Part shown: in pieces, positions 6,005 to 6,638 of the stretch
Numbering within the stretch: the first letter of the stretch is position 1
How the letters are laid out: each line of letters starts with the position of its first letter
Source of the DNA: Caldisericota bacterium
GTDB taxonomy: Bacteria; Bipolaricaulota; Bipolaricaulia; Bipolaricaulales; Bipolaricaulaceae
Length of the DNA stretch: 6,638 nucleotides
Reading direction: 5' to 3'
Assembly: GCA_013151115.1 (NCBI GenBank)
Contig: JAADIW010000139.1
Location: forward strand, 1-6,638
Notes under the pieces: model-generated
What the model was told of the DNA's origin: nothing
Databases searched by the model: none
The model's input: the letters and a program-made list of their open reading frames with translations, nothing else
Program-made: the position numbers and the translations under genes

Positions 6005-6638
6005 CTACTCCTCCTCCCGCAATGCCTCCGCTCCCCCCATGATATCCAGGATCTCCCGGGTGATCCCCTGCTGGCGGGCCTTGTTGTAGAGGAGGGTGAG
6101 CTTCTCCAGGAGCTCATCGGCGTTGTCGGTGGCGGCCTTCATGGCCTGGCGGCGCATGGCGTGTTCCGAGGCCTTGGCCTCGGCCAGGATCCGGTAGATC
6201 TCCCCCAGGAGGTACAGCCGGGCCGCGCGGTCGAGCACCCGCGGGAGCGCCGGCTCCACGATGAGCTCCCGGGCGGGGACCTCCTCCACCTCGATGGGGA
6301 GGAGCCGCTCCACCCGCACCCGTTGCACCAGCTCCCCCAGGAAGCGGGTATAGATCACGTACACCTCCCGCAGCCGCTCCGGGAAACGCTCCAATAGGTC
6401 GTCGAGGAGGCGCCCGGCGAAGGCCGGATCCGGGCGCTCATAGGCGCGCACGTACTCGCGGGCGATATCGAACCCGCGGCGGCGGAGGAACCGGACCGCC
6501 TTCTCCCCCACCGCGAAGAACGCCGCCCCGGGGTGTTCCTCCGCGAACCGCCGGGAGGCCTGGTTCACTTCGATGTTGTAGCGCCCGCAGAGGCCGCGGT
6601 CGGAGGAGATCACCAAAGCCCCGACCGCCTCCCCCCTG
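6005..6638 (-). CDS. atpG: F1Fo ATP synthase subunit gamma, N-terminal part cut by window
   Basis: The last 210 residues of the gamma subunit, the central rotating stalk of F1, are visible; about 75-80 residues of a normal chain of roughly 285-290 lie beyond the right edge. The conserved VISSDRGLCGRYN lies near the left end of the visible protein. The C-terminal helix that turns inside the beta ring contains SEHAMRRQAMKAATDNADEL and LTLLYNKARQQGITREI, both typical of the family. The protein ends in a Glu-rich tail, LREEE, whose codons serve as the atpD ribosome binding site. TAG at 6005-6007 ends it one base before atpD. The frame stays open through 6637, so the TTG at 6616, which could be taken as a start, is an internal Leu codon within the conserved motif. 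The gene order atpG-atpD is the standard operon order. Confidence 0.96.
   Translation of the reverse strand, partial: RGEAVGALVISSDRGLCGRYNIEVNQASRRFAEEHPGAAFFAVGEKAVRFLRRRGFDIAREYVRAYERPDPAFAGRLLDDLLERFPERLREVYVIYTRFLGELVQRVRVERLLPIEVEEVPARELIVEPALPRVLDRAARLYLLGEIYRILAEAKASEHAMRRQAMKAATDNADELLEKLTLLYNKARQQGITREILDIMGGAEALREEE
6008..6018 (-). promoter_or_regulatory. Strong ribosome binding site of atpD made of the last atpG codons
   Basis: Read on the - strand, GGGAGGAGGAG stops 4 nt before the atpD ATG, after TAGG. The three final GAG codons of atpG (Glu-Glu-Glu) are themselves the Shine-Dalgarno sequence, so translation of the two genes is probably coupled. This decides the atpD start at 6003. 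Confidence 0.75.

Noticed and set aside
2884..6042. A 1052-codon open frame on the + strand running through both the permease and the atp genes
   Set aside because: Its translation is low-complexity Pro/Arg/Gly/Ala-rich in the first half and His/Asp/Gly/Leu-rich in the second. It is out of frame with the permease and antisense to atpD. Long chance frames are expected at this GC content.
6004..6117. A 38-codon N-terminal extension of atpD
   Set aside because: It lies inside atpG in another frame, has no similarity to beta subunits, and the ATG at 6003 has a strong ribosome binding site.
1..6638. tRNA, rRNA, CRISPR, insertion-sequence or phage signals
   Set aside because: None was seen on either strand: apart from short gaps the sequence is filled by six recognisable genes, and no repeated spaced units or terminal inverted repeats were found by eye.

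Overview
The window is GC-rich bacterial DNA (about 70% G+C by eye). It holds six protein genes packed with almost no spare sequence. Four lie on the + strand: the 3' end of an elongation factor G gene, a two-domain class II aldolase-family protein, a zinc-dependent medium-chain dehydrogenase, and a fused two-half ABC permease. Two lie on the - strand and belong to an F1Fo ATP synthase operon: the 3' part of atpG and the complete atpD. I saw no RNA genes, insertion sequences, CRISPR arrays or phage genes.

Layout: 1-606 is the fusA 3' end. 607-681 is a 75-nt gap with an inverted repeat and a weak promoter candidate. 682-1752 (aldolase) and 1749-2861 (dehydrogenase) overlap in a GTGA stop/start junction and are almost certainly one translation-coupled operon. 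2862-2920 is a 59-nt gap with a -10-like hexamer placed so that the next gene may be read from a leaderless mRNA. 2921-4588 is the permease. 4589-4596 is an 8-nt convergent gap. atpD (4597-6003) and atpG (from 6005 to beyond the right edge) read leftwards, one base apart.

Function: fusA, atpD and atpG are housekeeping genes for translocation on the ribosome and for ATP synthesis. The aldolase/dehydrogenase pair looks like a small carbohydrate or polyol oxidation and cleavage module. Its substrate cannot be read from the sequence, and the roughly 175-residue N-terminal domain of the aldolase protein is one I cannot assign. The permease resembles the fused Fe(III)/thiamine-type permeases (FbpB/ThiP class), but no matching ATPase or binding-protein gene is present here.

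The organism is a bacterium with an F-type ATP synthase. High GC, tight packing and a probable leaderless gene would fit groups such as Deinococcota, Chloroflexota, Actinomycetota or candidate phyla like Bipolaricaulota, but I cannot decide between them. The points most worth a second look are the unassigned N-terminal domain and altered metal-site residue of the aldolase, the lack of atpC behind atpD, the leaderless permease start, and an exact 23-nt repeat at matching positions in the two permease halves. Nothing here is clearly an undescribed system.
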